Below, piece by piece: positions 44,697 through 54,519 of a DNA stretch of 61,563 bases. The notes beneath the pieces are model-generated. The model was given only the letters and a program-made list of their open reading frames with translations. It was not told where the DNA came from and did not search any database. The number at the start of each line of letters is the position of its first letter. Position 1 is the first letter of the stretch. A program made the translations under genes and the position numbers. The stretch comes from Arenibacter latericius DSM 15913 (GTDB lineage: Bacteria > Bacteroidota > Bacteroidia > Flavobacteriales > Flavobacteriaceae): NCBI RefSeq assembly GCF_000424985.1, contig NZ_AUKX01000034.1, forward strand, positions 1 through 61,563, given 5' to 3'.

Positions 44697-47600
44697 CTAT
44701 TTAGTTAAATCCTTGATTCTAATATTTCTAAATGAAAGTTCGGATCCATGACCAAGGAAAGCGATATGCCCTTTCTTTCTTAACAACCCTGGATGATCTT
44801 TTTTATCTAAGGTACCGTTCTTGGTAGCCTCTTTAATATTACCATCCAAAATCACCTGTCCGTTTAGGGTAATCTTTATGTGATCTCCTTTCACGAAAAC
44901 TTCTTGGGAGTTCCATTCCCCAACAGGATTAAGTGCCCCTTGCTTAGCCGCCATGATTCCATAAACAGAACCATGATATTGGTAAGGTTTTAAATTAGCA
45001 TAAATTTCAGCGGTATCATCTAGGATCTGCAACTCCTTACCTACGTATGCTACATCACCAGTTAGAGGAGCGTGAATCCCCAAACCGTTATTAGCTCCTG
45101 GGGTCAGTTTAAAGTCGAACCTGAAAACAAAATCAGAATACTCCTCAACGGTGTATAAATTACCATGTCCTCCTTGTTTTGGACGTACAACCAATTCATT
45201 ATTTTCAACAAAGTAATCTGTCTTATTCCCAGTCCAATGATCTAGTTCTTTTCCATTCAACAAAGATTTAAACCCTTCATTCTTTTCAGCATCGGTCAAT
45301 TGATCATCGCCAGAATTTATTTCCCTTACATAGATATTTCTAAATCCAAGATCTTCACCATGGGCTTGAAGTTCTATAGCCTCCTTAGCAAAGATAGCCT
45401 GCTTACGATCCCAATAGTTTTCTAAGACCACGTTATCTGTTACCAGTACTCCATTTAAATAAACGGTAACACGCTCTCCTACCATTTTAATTCTAAAAGT
45501 ATTCCATTCATCCACAGGATTATCAGCAACAACTAATGGTTTACTCTCATGCTTCTGGTTGTTATATAATCCACCAGAACCAACTTGAGCCCCTACTTTT
45601 ACCAAAGCGGTATCCCAAATCTGAACTTGTGGAGTACCTCTTAGATAAATTCCGGAATCTCCTCCGTTGGTAATCTTCCAATCTACAAGCATTTCAAAAT
45701 CCCCATAGTCTTTAATGGTACAGATATTATTATATCCTTCTCCTTTAAATCCAATTACACCATCTTCTATATACCAGTCTCTCATCATCTGCTCATTAGC
45801 TTTAGCCTGCGCCTCTGCTAATTGTTTCTTAGACATTTTAGAACGGGCAATTGGGTTTTGCACCAAACCTTCCCATCCTGTAAAGTCTTTTCCATTAAAA
45901 ATGGAAACAAAACCTTTTTCATTCGGCATTTTATCTAAAAACTCCTTCACATCAATTTTGATGTACTGGCTATCTGGACCTGTAAGGTTATCTACACTTC
46001 TAGAAACGATATCCCTTACCACTTCTCCACTTAGACCATTCTTGGCTCCAGGAGTTGGTAGTGCAATGGCTATTGCAGCATTAGACGCTGTAGTCAATAA
46101 AGCCTCATCGTCTAGATATTCTGAAACAAAAACTAAAGAAAGGAAGGTCTTAACGTTTTGAGCCGCTCTTAATACCTGCTGTTTTTCCGAAGTACTTTTT
46201 GCCTCGGGCATCAACTTTCTTATTAAAAGTAGTTTTTGATCTGCTGGAACATTAGAACGCACCACTTTAGTAAGGTAATTTGAAAAAGATTTTTTTCTAA
46301 TCTCTCCGTCCTGAGTATTCTTTACAGACTCGTATAAGTATGGAATAGCATCATTATTTTTCCAATTAGATAAAGCATTCAATGCTATTATTCTTTCCTC
46401 ATCATTTCCATTAGACAACTGATCCGAAACCAATTTCAATGCTTTATCACTACTTAACGAAGCCAACACTGGTAACAATTTGGATTTATCAGATGCTGAT
46501 TCGTAAGCTCCGTACAATTCATTAGAATACTTTCCATTCCCGCTATTCACAATATTCAATAGCGCTCTTTGGGTACTCTCAATATGATCGTTATTTTCAG
46601 TTTTATCTATTAGCTCTAATAAAACAGAAAAATCTTTTTCTGAAGCTACAGAGGATAGTGCTTTGTACACAGCACTATTCACTTTGTCACTCTCGTTATC
46701 TAATAGCCCCAAAAGCGTATTAAACTGCCCTTTGGCATCTCTTGCAGCCAAAACATCTACTAACACTACCTTAGCATCATCACCAACAGTTGCCAACTGA
46801 TCTGCCAACAACTTATTATCCTCGGCACTTGCCAATCTCAATAACGTTTCCTCAATTGCTTTATACTCGGAGGAAGAGTTGGCAGTTTTCAAACTATTAA
46901 ATAAAACAGGAAATGCTTTAGCCTTATCTTGATAAGACAATGCTTTAATTCCTGCGGTACGTACCTCGCCATCTTTATCCTTTACTGCTCTTAAAATAAC
47001 TGATTGAAACACGGTTTCATCGTTGTTCTTCTCAAGCATTCTAATAATTAGCGGCTTAGTATCTGTAGAAGCTCTTCTATATTGCTTTGCCCATCTTGCC
47101 AATTCTGCAGAAGAAAGATCTTCACCTGCAGCATCTAAAACAGCGCCTACATAAGCGTTGTCCTTATTTTTAGATTCTTTAAGCAACATTTTAGTAGCAT
47201 TACCACCTTCATTTTCACTCAAAATATGAACTCCTGCAGATCTAAAATGCAGCTGATCTTCGCTTTTACATTTTTTAAGCAACCTTTTAGCCACCAAATT
47301 ACTCATGGTTTTATTCCTCTTTTCTTGCAATTTGTTTCCAAAGTGAATAAAAGCCAAGATACTCTTAGTATCATCTAAATTGTAATTGGATTTAGCAGCC
47401 CAATCCTCTAACAAAGGATAAGAAGCAGGGCTAGCAATATTAGCCAAAGCCATTAATGCTTGCTCTTGTACAATTAAAGACGAAGAGGCTAATGAAGCTT
47501 TTATAACTCCTTCAGCAGGAACATGTTTTAATTCTCCTAAAGTATATGTGAAGTCGGCCAATTTCTCTCCGTCCGCGGTCTTAGCGGCTTCCAAAATAAC

Positions 47601-48098
47601 ATTAGCTGCATTGGTACTTCCTATAGAAGTTAAAGCTGCTAGGGCAGGCTTATACAACTCATCATTTTGAAGGTAGGTGCTTAAAGCCGATACGGATGCA
47701 TCTGTTCCGGTAAAGATAAGTCGATCTATAAGAAAAGTTTTTACCTCTTTATCTGATGCTTTATCCAAAGCTTTTAATATGGCATTCTCCACCACTCCAT
47801 TTTGGATTGTTGGCTGTACTCCTCCATTATAAATTGCCAAACTGTTTACGGCATATCTAGCTTTGGTGTCGTTTCCTGTACCTAAAGGAATCAACATATC
47901 AGTAAATTTCAAAATTCCCTCTTCCCCTAAGCCAATTATCTCTTGCATTAGACGATCGGAATGCCCCAAGTCTTCTGCTGGCAATTGAGCCAAAATATCG
48001 GCTACTTTAGTATCTAGGGTTCTGTTGTCCTGTGCATTAACAACTTGTGTGCTTATAAATAGTAATAGCACACCTATGATCTTATATAAATTATTCAT
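44697..48098 (-). CDS. Exported HEAT-repeat protein with two DUF1080 domains
   Basis: 1133 residues. Signal peptide (1-22, VVNAQ). Residues about 30-700 are an alpha-helical HEAT/ARM solenoid (repeats such as ALSTYLQNDELYKPALAALT and VRTAGIKALSYQDKAKAFPV). Two DUF1080 jelly-rolls follow: about 729-926 (FVSIFNGKDFTGWEG, SGIYLRGTPQVQIWD) and about 941-1130 (FKSLLNGKELDHWTG, NNGLGIHAPLTG). DUF1080 proteins include 3-keto-glycoside hydrolases. The solenoid could be a scaffold for binding substrate or partners. The gene is 21 bases downstream of the Gfo/Idh/MocA gene, so the pair is probably one transcript: oxidation of a sugar followed by cleavage. Confidence 0.88.
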   Translation of the reverse strand: MNNLYKIIGVLLLFISTQVVNAQDNRTLDTKVADILAQLPAEDLGHSDRLMQEIIGLGEEGILKFTDMLIPLGTGNDTKARYAVNSLAIYNGGVQPTIQNGVVENAILKALDKASDKEVKTFLIDRLIFTGTDASVSALSTYLQNDELYKPALAALTSIGSTNAANVILEAAKTADGEKLADFTYTLGELKHVPAEGVIKASLASSSLIVQEQALMALANIASPASYPLLEDWAAKSNYNLDDTKSILAFIHFGNKLQEKRNKTMSNLVAKRLLKKCKSEDQLHFRSAGVHILSENEGGNATKMLLKESKNKDNAYVGAVLDAAGEDLSSAELARWAKQYRRASTDTKPLIIRMLEKNNDETVFQSVILRAVKDKDGEVRTAGIKALSYQDKAKAFPVLFNSLKTANSSSEYKAIEETLLRLASAEDNKLLADQLATVGDDAKVVLVDVLAARDAKGQFNTLLGLLDNESDKVNSAVYKALSSVASEKDFSVLLELIDKTENNDHIESTQRALLNIVNSGNGKYSNELYGAYESASDKSKLLPVLASLSSDKALKLVSDQLSNGNDEERIIALNALSNWKNNDAIPYLYESVKNTQDGEIRKKSFSNYLTKVVRSNVPADQKLLLIRKLMPEAKSTSEKQQVLRAAQNVKTFLSLVFVSEYLDDEALLTTASNAAIAIALPTPGAKNGLSGEVVRDIVSRSVDNLTGPDSQYIKIDVKEFLDKMPNEKGFVSIFNGKDFTGWEGLVQNPIARSKMSKKQLAEAQAKANEQMMRDWYIEDGVIGFKGEGYNNICTIKDYGDFEMLVDWKITNGGDSGIYLRGTPQVQIWDTALVKVGAQVGSGGLYNNQKHESKPLVVADNPVDEWNTFRIKMVGERVTVYLNGVLVTDNVVLENYWDRKQAIFAKEAIELQAHGEDLGFRNIYVREINSGDDQLTDAEKNEGFKSLLNGKELDHWTGNKTDYFVENNELVVRPKQGGHGNLYTVEEYSDFVFRFDFKLTPGANNGLGIHAPLTGDVAYVGKELQILDDTAEIYANLKPYQYHGSVYGIMAAKQGALNPVGEWNSQEVFVKGDHIKITLNGQVILDGNIKEATKNGTLDKKDHPGLLRKKGHIAFLGHGSELSFRNIRIKDLTK

Positions 48099-48119
48099 CG
48101 TAAAAATTCTTAGTATTGA

Positions 48120-49388
48120 TTAATAAGCCCAAGAGGTTCTCATTGGTTGATTGATCAGTCTATTTGCTTCCTCATCATTTATAAACTCCTGTTTAACAGG
48201 ATCAAATTCTAAGGTTCTTCCTAAACGGAGTGCAACAAGTCCCATGTTTACAACGGTACAAGACCTATGTCCATTCTCCTCATTTAAGGCAAATTTCTTT
48301 CTAGTTTTTACTGATTCAGAAAAAACGGTAATCTGCTCCTCTGGGTCGGGGATACTATTGATTAAGCCCTCGATATTTGGGATAGTGGATTTAAAGCCAT
48401 TATATATCTTTCCATTTGGACCTTCAATATAAGCTGCATCCTTATCCTTGTTTTCACCGTCTAAGATAATCTGACATCCATCGGCATAGGTATAAACTAC
48501 TTTTCTCCAAGTACCAATAGCATCATGGTGTTGCTCTGGAGCATCTACCTCAACCTTTACTGGACTAGTATTATCTTTTCCTAGGAAGTATTGTACTGGA
48601 TCTATATAGTGCTGCCCCATATCTCCTAATCCTCCTCCATCATAATCCCAATACCCTCTAAAGGTACCGTGAACTCTATGTGGGTGATAAGGCTTTTCAG
48701 GAGCTGGCCCTAACCACATATTATAATCAAGCTCCGATGGTACCGGTTGTGGTGTTAAGTTTTCCTTTCCTACCCAGTAAAATTTCCAGTTAAAACCAGT
48801 AACCCCACTAATAGTAACTTTTAAAGGCCATCCTAACGCCCCACTATCTACTACTTTCTTTAATTTTCTAACAGGAGTTCCCATTCCGTAAAAGTTATCC
48901 TTAAAACGGAACCAGGTATTTAAACGGAACATTCTTCCGTGTTGCTGCATTGCTTCAACCACCTTTTTCCCTTCACCAATGGTTCTGGTCATAGGCTTCT
49001 CACACCAAACATCTTTACCGGCTTCGGCAGCCATAATAGACATTAATCCATGCCAATGTGGTGGTGTAGCAATATGGACAATATCAATATCTGGTCTTTG
49101 TAACACTTCTCGGAAATCACGATAACCTGTTACACCACTTCCCACTTTTTTAAGGGTATTTGCCAAGTGATTTGCATCAGCATCACAAATTGCTAAGAGT
49201 TTTGTACCCTCATAAGTTAAATGGCCTTGTCCCATTCCACCTACTCCAATAACGGCTTTAGTTAATTGGTCACTGGGAGCAATAAAATTAGTTCCCCCCA
49301 TCACATGTCTTGGAATAATACTGATCCCTGCAGCTGCCACAATGGATTTTCTTACGAAATCCCTACGGCTTGTTGAATTTTTCTTCAT
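48120..49388 (-). CDS. Tat-exported Gfo/Idh/MocA-family oxidoreductase
   Basis: 422 residues with a twin-arginine signal (TSRRDFVRKSIVAAAGISII). The NAD-binding fold follows (AVIGVGGMGQGHL, LAICDADANHL, DIVHIATPPHWHGLMSIMAA, DVWCEKPMTRTIGEGKKV). EKP with its Lys is the catalytic motif. The C-terminal domain is rich in aromatic residues (GTFRGYWDYDGGGLGDMGQH). Exported, tightly cofactor-bound relatives oxidise glycosides, commonly at C3. It directly precedes the HEAT/DUF1080 gene and follows the LamG regulator gene (158-base gap) on the same strand. Confidence 0.92.
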   Translation of the reverse strand: MKKNSTSRRDFVRKSIVAAAGISIIPRHVMGGTNFIAPSDQLTKAVIGVGGMGQGHLTYEGTKLLAICDADANHLANTLKKVGSGVTGYRDFREVLQRPDIDIVHIATPPHWHGLMSIMAAEAGKDVWCEKPMTRTIGEGKKVVEAMQQHGRMFRLNTWFRFKDNFYGMGTPVRKLKKVVDSGALGWPLKVTISGVTGFNWKFYWVGKENLTPQPVPSELDYNMWLGPAPEKPYHPHRVHGTFRGYWDYDGGGLGDMGQHYIDPVQYFLGKDNTSPVKVEVDAPEQHHDAIGTWRKVVYTYADGCQIILDGENKDKDAAYIEGPNGKIYNGFKSTIPNIEGLINSIPDPEEQITVFSESVKTRKKFALNEENGHRSCTVVNMGLVALRLGRTLEFDPVKQEFINDEEANRLINQPMRTSWAY

Positions 49389-49546
49389 CGATTCCTATAC
49401 TATTTCTATTAATTATATGAATAAGTGCTATTTACTTGCTCAAAGAAACAGCACAGTGCGTAAAAATAGGGGTAATGTTTGGGGTAATATTCTTGAAATA
49501 TGCAAAATACCTGTTAAAGTTATCCTCTAAATCAAGTTTAGTAATT

Positions 49547-51853
49547 TCAACTACCAATTATTTCCTCAAATTTTATGGGGTACTCTTCTCCATAAAGTTT
49601 ATGGTATAGCTTGATGAATTTGTCATAGGAAGCATGAGCTGTACTTAGGTTTCCTTGCTTTATCAATATTTTTAATCTTAGTTGCAAGGCGGTTTCGTTA
49701 AGATCATCATAGATGTACATTACCGAAACAAGATCTTGAAGTAGAGAAAGATGCTCCTCGAGATTTAGGGTTGATGCTACTTTCTGACAGAGCTCCAATA
49801 TATCATTACTCAGTTTTTCTACAAATGGATCTAACCAAGCGTCCTCTATATTTGCCAAAAATCGCTCTTCTTTAAGTATACCAAATAAGATAGGTAATCC
49901 TTTTTCCATCTGTTCTACCCCAATGTTTACTTTACCGAAGCGATCCAAGTACTGCAAAACCACTTGATACTCACAATAACAATCATCCGTAATTTCTAGA
50001 AACCACAGTTTATCTCTAAAAACCAACTGAATTGTATTAGATGCCGATAAAATAGATCTAAGATTTTGAATATTGGTACCTCTTGTGTTTTTTGCACCGC
50101 TAGGAGTCATGCCAGGCCAGAGAAATTCGGTTAGTTTTTTACTACTAATCCCTTTCTTATCCCCTACACTATGCAATAACATTACAAGGAACAGCTGTTT
50201 TAGTTTAGGGGAGAGCTTCTTAGATAGATCGGTTCCATCCGCAACAATTATTGAAAGCGAGCCAAAGCATAGAATTTTCTCTTGATAACTAGCCTCTTCT
50301 TGTTCTAAAATAGCGCTCTCCTCCTCTAAAGTCTTGGTAACCCCTATAGTAGCAAGGTCATTTGGTTCTCTTTCCCTTCTAAAATACAGGAACAATAAAA
50401 ATCCTCCCACCGCCAATATTGTCGGGATAATAAAAATAGCCATCCCAAGTGATTCTTCTGGTGAGACATCTAAAAACTCATCTTGTATCTCATCAGAATT
50501 TAGCTCTCTATTCCAAATCTTGATATGATCTATATAGCCCACAAAAAATTCTTGCCATAAATTACTTCCAACCACCAAATTATAATCCGAAGTATCGTAG
50601 TCCTCTATTAATTGGATTTTATCCGTTTGCACCCCGTTAATAAAGAATGAAAGGTCCCCATTCAATTTAGAATGAACCAAAGCCACATGAGTCCATTGAT
50701 TTATAGGAACAGGTGAAGATCGCGATATATAATCTTTAATATCGGCCATGGTAAACGTAAGAAAACCATCGTGTAATTTTAATACAAAGTTTTCACCCTT
50801 TCCTAAAATGCTATTGTTTTTACCAAGAACCGTGGGCTTTATCCAAGCCCCTATTGCAAAACTACTTTGCAAAGCCATTCTACTATCTAACCCCGCATCT
50901 ACATAGGCTCCATCATTAAAATAGCCAACTTTTCCCCGGTTTCTATCCTCAAATAAATCGACCTTATTCACAATTAGCTCCCTATTATTTTTTCGGATGT
51001 TGTTTTTAATAGTTGGATTAAATGAAAAATAATCTGTGAGCCCGTATTCAGGATCTAAGGGAAAACCAACAAACTCCTTTAAGTTCCCCATATTATCACC
51101 TGTAGTACGAATTATATCAGGAGAAAAATAAAATCCAGCCTTATGAGGAATAAACACAGGTAATTCTCCTTTTGAAAGCATTGGAAAACTAAAGTTCCCA
51201 TTTACCTTAAGATTTTTATGATTTTTAAATCCTACCTTACCTAGTAAGCGACTTTTAGATTTTACGGTTCCAAAAACTCGCTTTATCTGGTTAAGCTCTT
51301 GAACTATACTATCTGCAAACAAAAAGTTCTGTGGATCTACTTGAATAAAATTAGGCACTTTCCCTGTTGCCTTCCAGAATTTTACAAAAACACTATCCGG
51401 AACAAACTTCTTATCCTCTAGAGGTACTAAAGTTAACTCCCTTTCTGGTGTAATGTATAAGGAATCCTTTACTGAAGTAATTTTCTCCCTTAAGATGGTA
51501 TCTATCACCTTCAAGGGAACAGTTTGGTTTGAATTTTCAAGAAGGATGCCCCCATTAAGTTCTCCTTCTCCTACAATTAATATAGGATTCTTTTTTGCCC
51601 CCAAGCTTTTAAGTATTGACAGGTATTCCTCCCTGTATTGCGTAATACTAATGGCTAATGGAGCTTCTCCATGGGTTAACGCAGATAAATTAGAAGTGTT
51701 TAGTTTATCGATGTCAACTAAAACATATGACTGCAATCTAATCTTCCATTTATCCTCTTCTGAAAGGTTGGGGAATTCTTGAGCCCATCCCTTTCCCATG
51801 AAGTGAAAGAATAATAGAAAGTAAGTGAATAAAAGTATTGATCTTTTAGACAA
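49547..51853 (-). CDS. Transmembrane one-component regulator: LamG sensor plus SARP/BTAD-like DNA-binding half
   Basis: 768 residues, TTG start at 51853 needed to include the signal peptide (about 1-25, GKGWAQ). 26-300 is an exported region I do not recognise. 310-452 is a LamG/concanavalin-like domain (FAIGAWIKPTVLGKNNSILG, WTHVALVHSKLNGDLSFFIN, VGYIDHIKIWNRELNSDEI). 469-491 is one transmembrane helix (MAIFIIPTILAVGGFLLFLY), followed by Arg-rich RREREP. 527-622 resembles the winged helix of SARP regulators (KLTEFLWPGMTPSGAKNTRG, then IQNLRSIL), and 625-755 a BTAD-like helical region. It probably binds a glycan outside and controls genes inside without a phosphorelay. The Gfo/Idh and DUF1080 genes downstream are the obvious targets. 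Confidence 0.75.
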   Translation of the reverse strand: MSKRSILLFTYFLLFFHFMGKGWAQEFPNLSEEDKWKIRLQSYVLVDIDKLNTSNLSALTHGEAPLAISITQYREEYLSILKSLGAKKNPILIVGEGELNGGILLENSNQTVPLKVIDTILREKITSVKDSLYITPERELTLVPLEDKKFVPDSVFVKFWKATGKVPNFIQVDPQNFLFADSIVQELNQIKRVFGTVKSKSRLLGKVGFKNHKNLKVNGNFSFPMLSKGELPVFIPHKAGFYFSPDIIRTTGDNMGNLKEFVGFPLDPEYGLTDYFSFNPTIKNNIRKNNRELIVNKVDLFEDRNRGKVGYFNDGAYVDAGLDSRMALQSSFAIGAWIKPTVLGKNNSILGKGENFVLKLHDGFLTFTMADIKDYISRSSPVPINQWTHVALVHSKLNGDLSFFINGVQTDKIQLIEDYDTSDYNLVVGSNLWQEFFVGYIDHIKIWNRELNSDEIQDEFLDVSPEESLGMAIFIIPTILAVGGFLLFLYFRREREPNDLATIGVTKTLEEESAILEQEEASYQEKILCFGSLSIIVADGTDLSKKLSPKLKQLFLVMLLHSVGDKKGISSKKLTEFLWPGMTPSGAKNTRGTNIQNLRSILSASNTIQLVFRDKLWFLEITDDCYCEYQVVLQYLDRFGKVNIGVEQMEKGLPILFGILKEERFLANIEDAWLDPFVEKLSNDILELCQKVASTLNLEEHLSLLQDLVSVMYIYDDLNETALQLRLKILIKQGNLSTAHASYDKFIKLYHKLYGEEYPIKFEEIIGS

Positions 51854-52007
51854 AATATACGCAATAACCTATTTTAAGTTCCTTAGATTATTCTCGCAAT
51901 TTAGTAAGAATTAATAGAAAACCCACAAGATGAGCTATACGTTTCAGGAAGATGCTTTACTGTTAAAACACCTTCCTGCAACCTTAAAAATTAGTTTCTA
52001 CCGGCAC

Positions 52008-53792
52008 TTACATTCTTTCTGGAACCTGTATTCCTAAAAGCATAAATGCAGATTTAATGACCTCCCCAACTTTTTTCGCCAATTGAACTCGGAATATCCT
52101 TTTGCTTTCATCCGTTTCACCTAATATAGATACGTTTTGGTAAAAGGAATTAAACTCCTTCACCAGGTCATAGGTATAATTAGCAATTAATGCTGGACTA
52201 AAGTTATCTGCAGCTAACTGTATTGTCTCGGGAAATAGCTGAATCTGTTTTAAAAGTTCCTTTTCTTTTTCGTGCAACTCTGCTAAATCCGTAGCTATAG
52301 AGACATCATAATTTAGCTCCTCTGCTTTTCTTAGTATGGATTGTATTCTTGCATAGGTGTATTGAATAAATGGACCCGTATTCCCTTGAAAGTCTACCGA
52401 TTCTTCTGGATTAAAGAGAATTCGTTTCTTGGGATCCACTTTAAGAATAAAGTACTTAAGCGCACCCATACCTATTATTCTGTAGAGTTCTTGCTTCTCC
52501 TCTTCAGAATAGTCCTCCAGTTTTCCAAGCTCTTCGGATATTTCGGCGGCAGTCTGAGCCATATCATCCATAAGCTCATCAGCATCTACAACAGTCCCCT
52601 CTCTACTTTTCATTTTACCGCTTGGCAAGTCTACCATCCCATAACTTAAATGGTATAGATTTTCTGCCCAATTAAAACCAAGTTTTTTAAGGATTAGGAA
52701 AAGCACTTTAAAATGATAATCCTGCTCATTACCTACGGTATATACCATTCCTCCAACATCTGGGTTATCTTTTACCCTTTGGATAGCAGTACCAATGTCT
52801 TGAGTCATATATACCGCAGTACCGTCTGATCTGAGAACGATTTTTTCATCTAACCCTTCATCAGTAAGATCAATCCATACACTTCCGTCGTCCTTTTTAT
52901 AAAAAACGCCTCTTTTTAGGCCGTCTTCAACAAAATCTTTTCCCAGTAAATAGGTATTACTTTCATAATACAACTGATCAAAATCTACCCCGAGGTTTTT
53001 ATAAGTTACATCGAACCCATCATAGACCCAAGAATTCATGGTTTCCCAAAGTGCTACAACCTCAGAATCACCTGCCTCCCATTTACGCAGCATTTCTTGT
53101 GCTTCTAAAAGTATTGGTGCTTCCTTCTCTGCCACTTTTGGTTCCACCCCTTGAGCTACAAGTGCAGCTATCTCCTCTTTATAGGCCTTATCAAAAGCTA
53201 CATAGTAATTCCCTACCAACTTATCACCTTTCAACCCTGTACTTTTTGGAGTCTCTCCGTTTCCATATCGTTGCCAAGCGAGCATACTTTTACAAATATG
53301 GATTCCTCTATCATTAATAATTTGGGTCTTATACACCTTTTTACCTGAAGCTTTTATAATCTCAGCTACAGAATACCCCAATAAATTATTACGTACATGT
53401 CCCAAATGCAAGGGCTTATTGGTGTTCGGCGAAGAATACTCCACCATAACAGCCTCTTCCTGTTTTTGAGCTACTAGTCCATAATTTGAATCCTTCAATA
53501 TTCCGTTAAAAAATTGAAGATAATAGGAATCACTAATCGTAATATTCAAAAAGCCTTTAACTACATTAAAATCCTCAACCTCATCCACTTGATCCTTTAA
53601 GAACTGACCAATTTGCTCGCCAATTTGCACTGGATTGCCTTTTAACACACGTAGCATTGGAAAAACAACTACGGTTATGTCTCCAGCAAACTCTTTTCTA
53701 GTAGGTTGAAACTCTACCGTAGGTAAAGTTACCTCATATATTGCAGTTACCGCTTCCTTTACCTTCTGGGATAAGACTTCTTGAATGTTCAT
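52008..53792 (-). CDS. argS: Arginyl-tRNA synthetase
   Basis: 594 residues from the ATG at 53792 (a TTG directly precedes it). N-terminal Add-1 domain, class I HIGH-type motif in YSSPNTNKPLHLGHVRNNLL, the arginine-site region VYKTQIINDRGIHICKSMLA, a KMSKS-equivalent in SGKMKSREGTVV, and the DALR anticodon-binding domain at the C terminus ending LLGIQVPERM. It charges tRNA-Arg. A typical promoter is visible upstream. It is a single gene, divergent from an unknown protein gene. Confidence 0.97.
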   Translation of the reverse strand: MNIQEVLSQKVKEAVTAIYEVTLPTVEFQPTRKEFAGDITVVVFPMLRVLKGNPVQIGEQIGQFLKDQVDEVEDFNVVKGFLNITISDSYYLQFFNGILKDSNYGLVAQKQEEAVMVEYSSPNTNKPLHLGHVRNNLLGYSVAEIIKASGKKVYKTQIINDRGIHICKSMLAWQRYGNGETPKSTGLKGDKLVGNYYVAFDKAYKEEIAALVAQGVEPKVAEKEAPILLEAQEMLRKWEAGDSEVVALWETMNSWVYDGFDVTYKNLGVDFDQLYYESNTYLLGKDFVEDGLKRGVFYKKDDGSVWIDLTDEGLDEKIVLRSDGTAVYMTQDIGTAIQRVKDNPDVGGMVYTVGNEQDYHFKVLFLILKKLGFNWAENLYHLSYGMVDLPSGKMKSREGTVVDADELMDDMAQTAAEISEELGKLEDYSEEEKQELYRIIGMGALKYFILKVDPKKRILFNPEESVDFQGNTGPFIQYTYARIQSILRKAEELNYDVSIATDLAELHEKEKELLKQIQLFPETIQLAADNFSPALIANYTYDLVKEFNSFYQNVSILGETDESKRIFRVQLAKKVGEVIKSAFMLLGIQVPERM

Positions 53793-53814
53793 CAAATATT
53801 GGTGTTTAAGGCTG

Positions 53815-53841
53815 CAAAATTAAGCATTTTTATTATTACAA
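53815..53841 (-). promoter_or_regulatory. Promoter of argS
   Basis: On the minus strand TTG (53841-53839) lies 16 bases before TAATTTTG (53822-53815), an exact TAnnTTTG match. The ATG is about 23 bases further on. Confidence 0.5.
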
Positions 53842-53913
53842 CGAGATGTTTAACCTAGACCTCCATTGAAGTAAGAAGATTTATTTAACTTTATAACAAA
53901 TACCATAATTAAA

Positions 53914-54339
53914 ATGCTGCTCAACGTATCATACAACAACAAGGAAGTCTTTAAAAAAATAGAAGAGGAAGTGGGAAAATCTTTTTCAATTAAAGAGCGA
54001 TTTGCTCTAGATGGAATTGGATCTCCCAAATTGTTTATTTTAGATAGTAGCCCACATATTCAAAACCTTCTAATCTTAGATAACAACACCAACTCTTGCA
54101 ATATAGAACTTCGTCCAAAAGGAATAATTATCCGCTTTAGATCCTTATTGGAGACCTTTGGGTTAATTATTCCATACCACAAACTATCACTTAACAAAAC
54201 CGATTTGGGACTTTATACCATTTACAGAGATCAATATTATATTCAGGTAAGGGCAGATACCAAGGCTATTCAAAAATTTTTCACCAAAATGTTAGGTCAC
54301 AGAGCAGATAACAGTCCAACCGCCATTGAGGATCTATAA
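53914..54339 (+). CDS. Uncharacterised cytoplasmic protein, 141 residues
   Basis: No motif or family recognised. The protein is mixed alpha/beta with no signal or membrane helix. A beta-rich centre (LLILDNNTNSCNIELRPKGI, then IRFRSLLETFGLIIPYHKL) recalls a PH-like or bacterial-PH barrel, and it ends with a basic helix (TKAIQKFFTKMLGHR). Coding quality is good and it has an ATG start. It lies alone between argS (divergent) and the BCCT transporter (181 bases on). Confidence 0.7.
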   Translation: MLLNVSYNNKEVFKKIEEEVGKSFSIKERFALDGIGSPKLFILDSSPHIQNLLILDNNTNSCNIELRPKGIIIRFRSLLETFGLIIPYHKLSLNKTDLGLYTIYRDQYYIQVRADTKAIQKFFTKMLGHRADNSPTAIEDL

Positions 54340-54519
54340 GAAAGGCTACCACTAATTTCTTTTATCTCCGTAACTTAAGAAGCAAGAGGAAATTAATATG
54401 CACCACATATCAACAATGAAGAAAGATAATACCAATCAATTGTTTAACTAAAGACAGACATAATTAAAGCGATAGGTCCCATTTTTAAGCATCCGTTACT
54501 TTCAATTTCCCTCGGGATT

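Noticed and set aside
45715-46161. 148-codon plus-strand frame inside the HEAT/DUF1080 gene
   Set aside because: Antisense to a well-supported signal-peptide/HEAT/DUF1080 protein; composition is that of a shadow frame.
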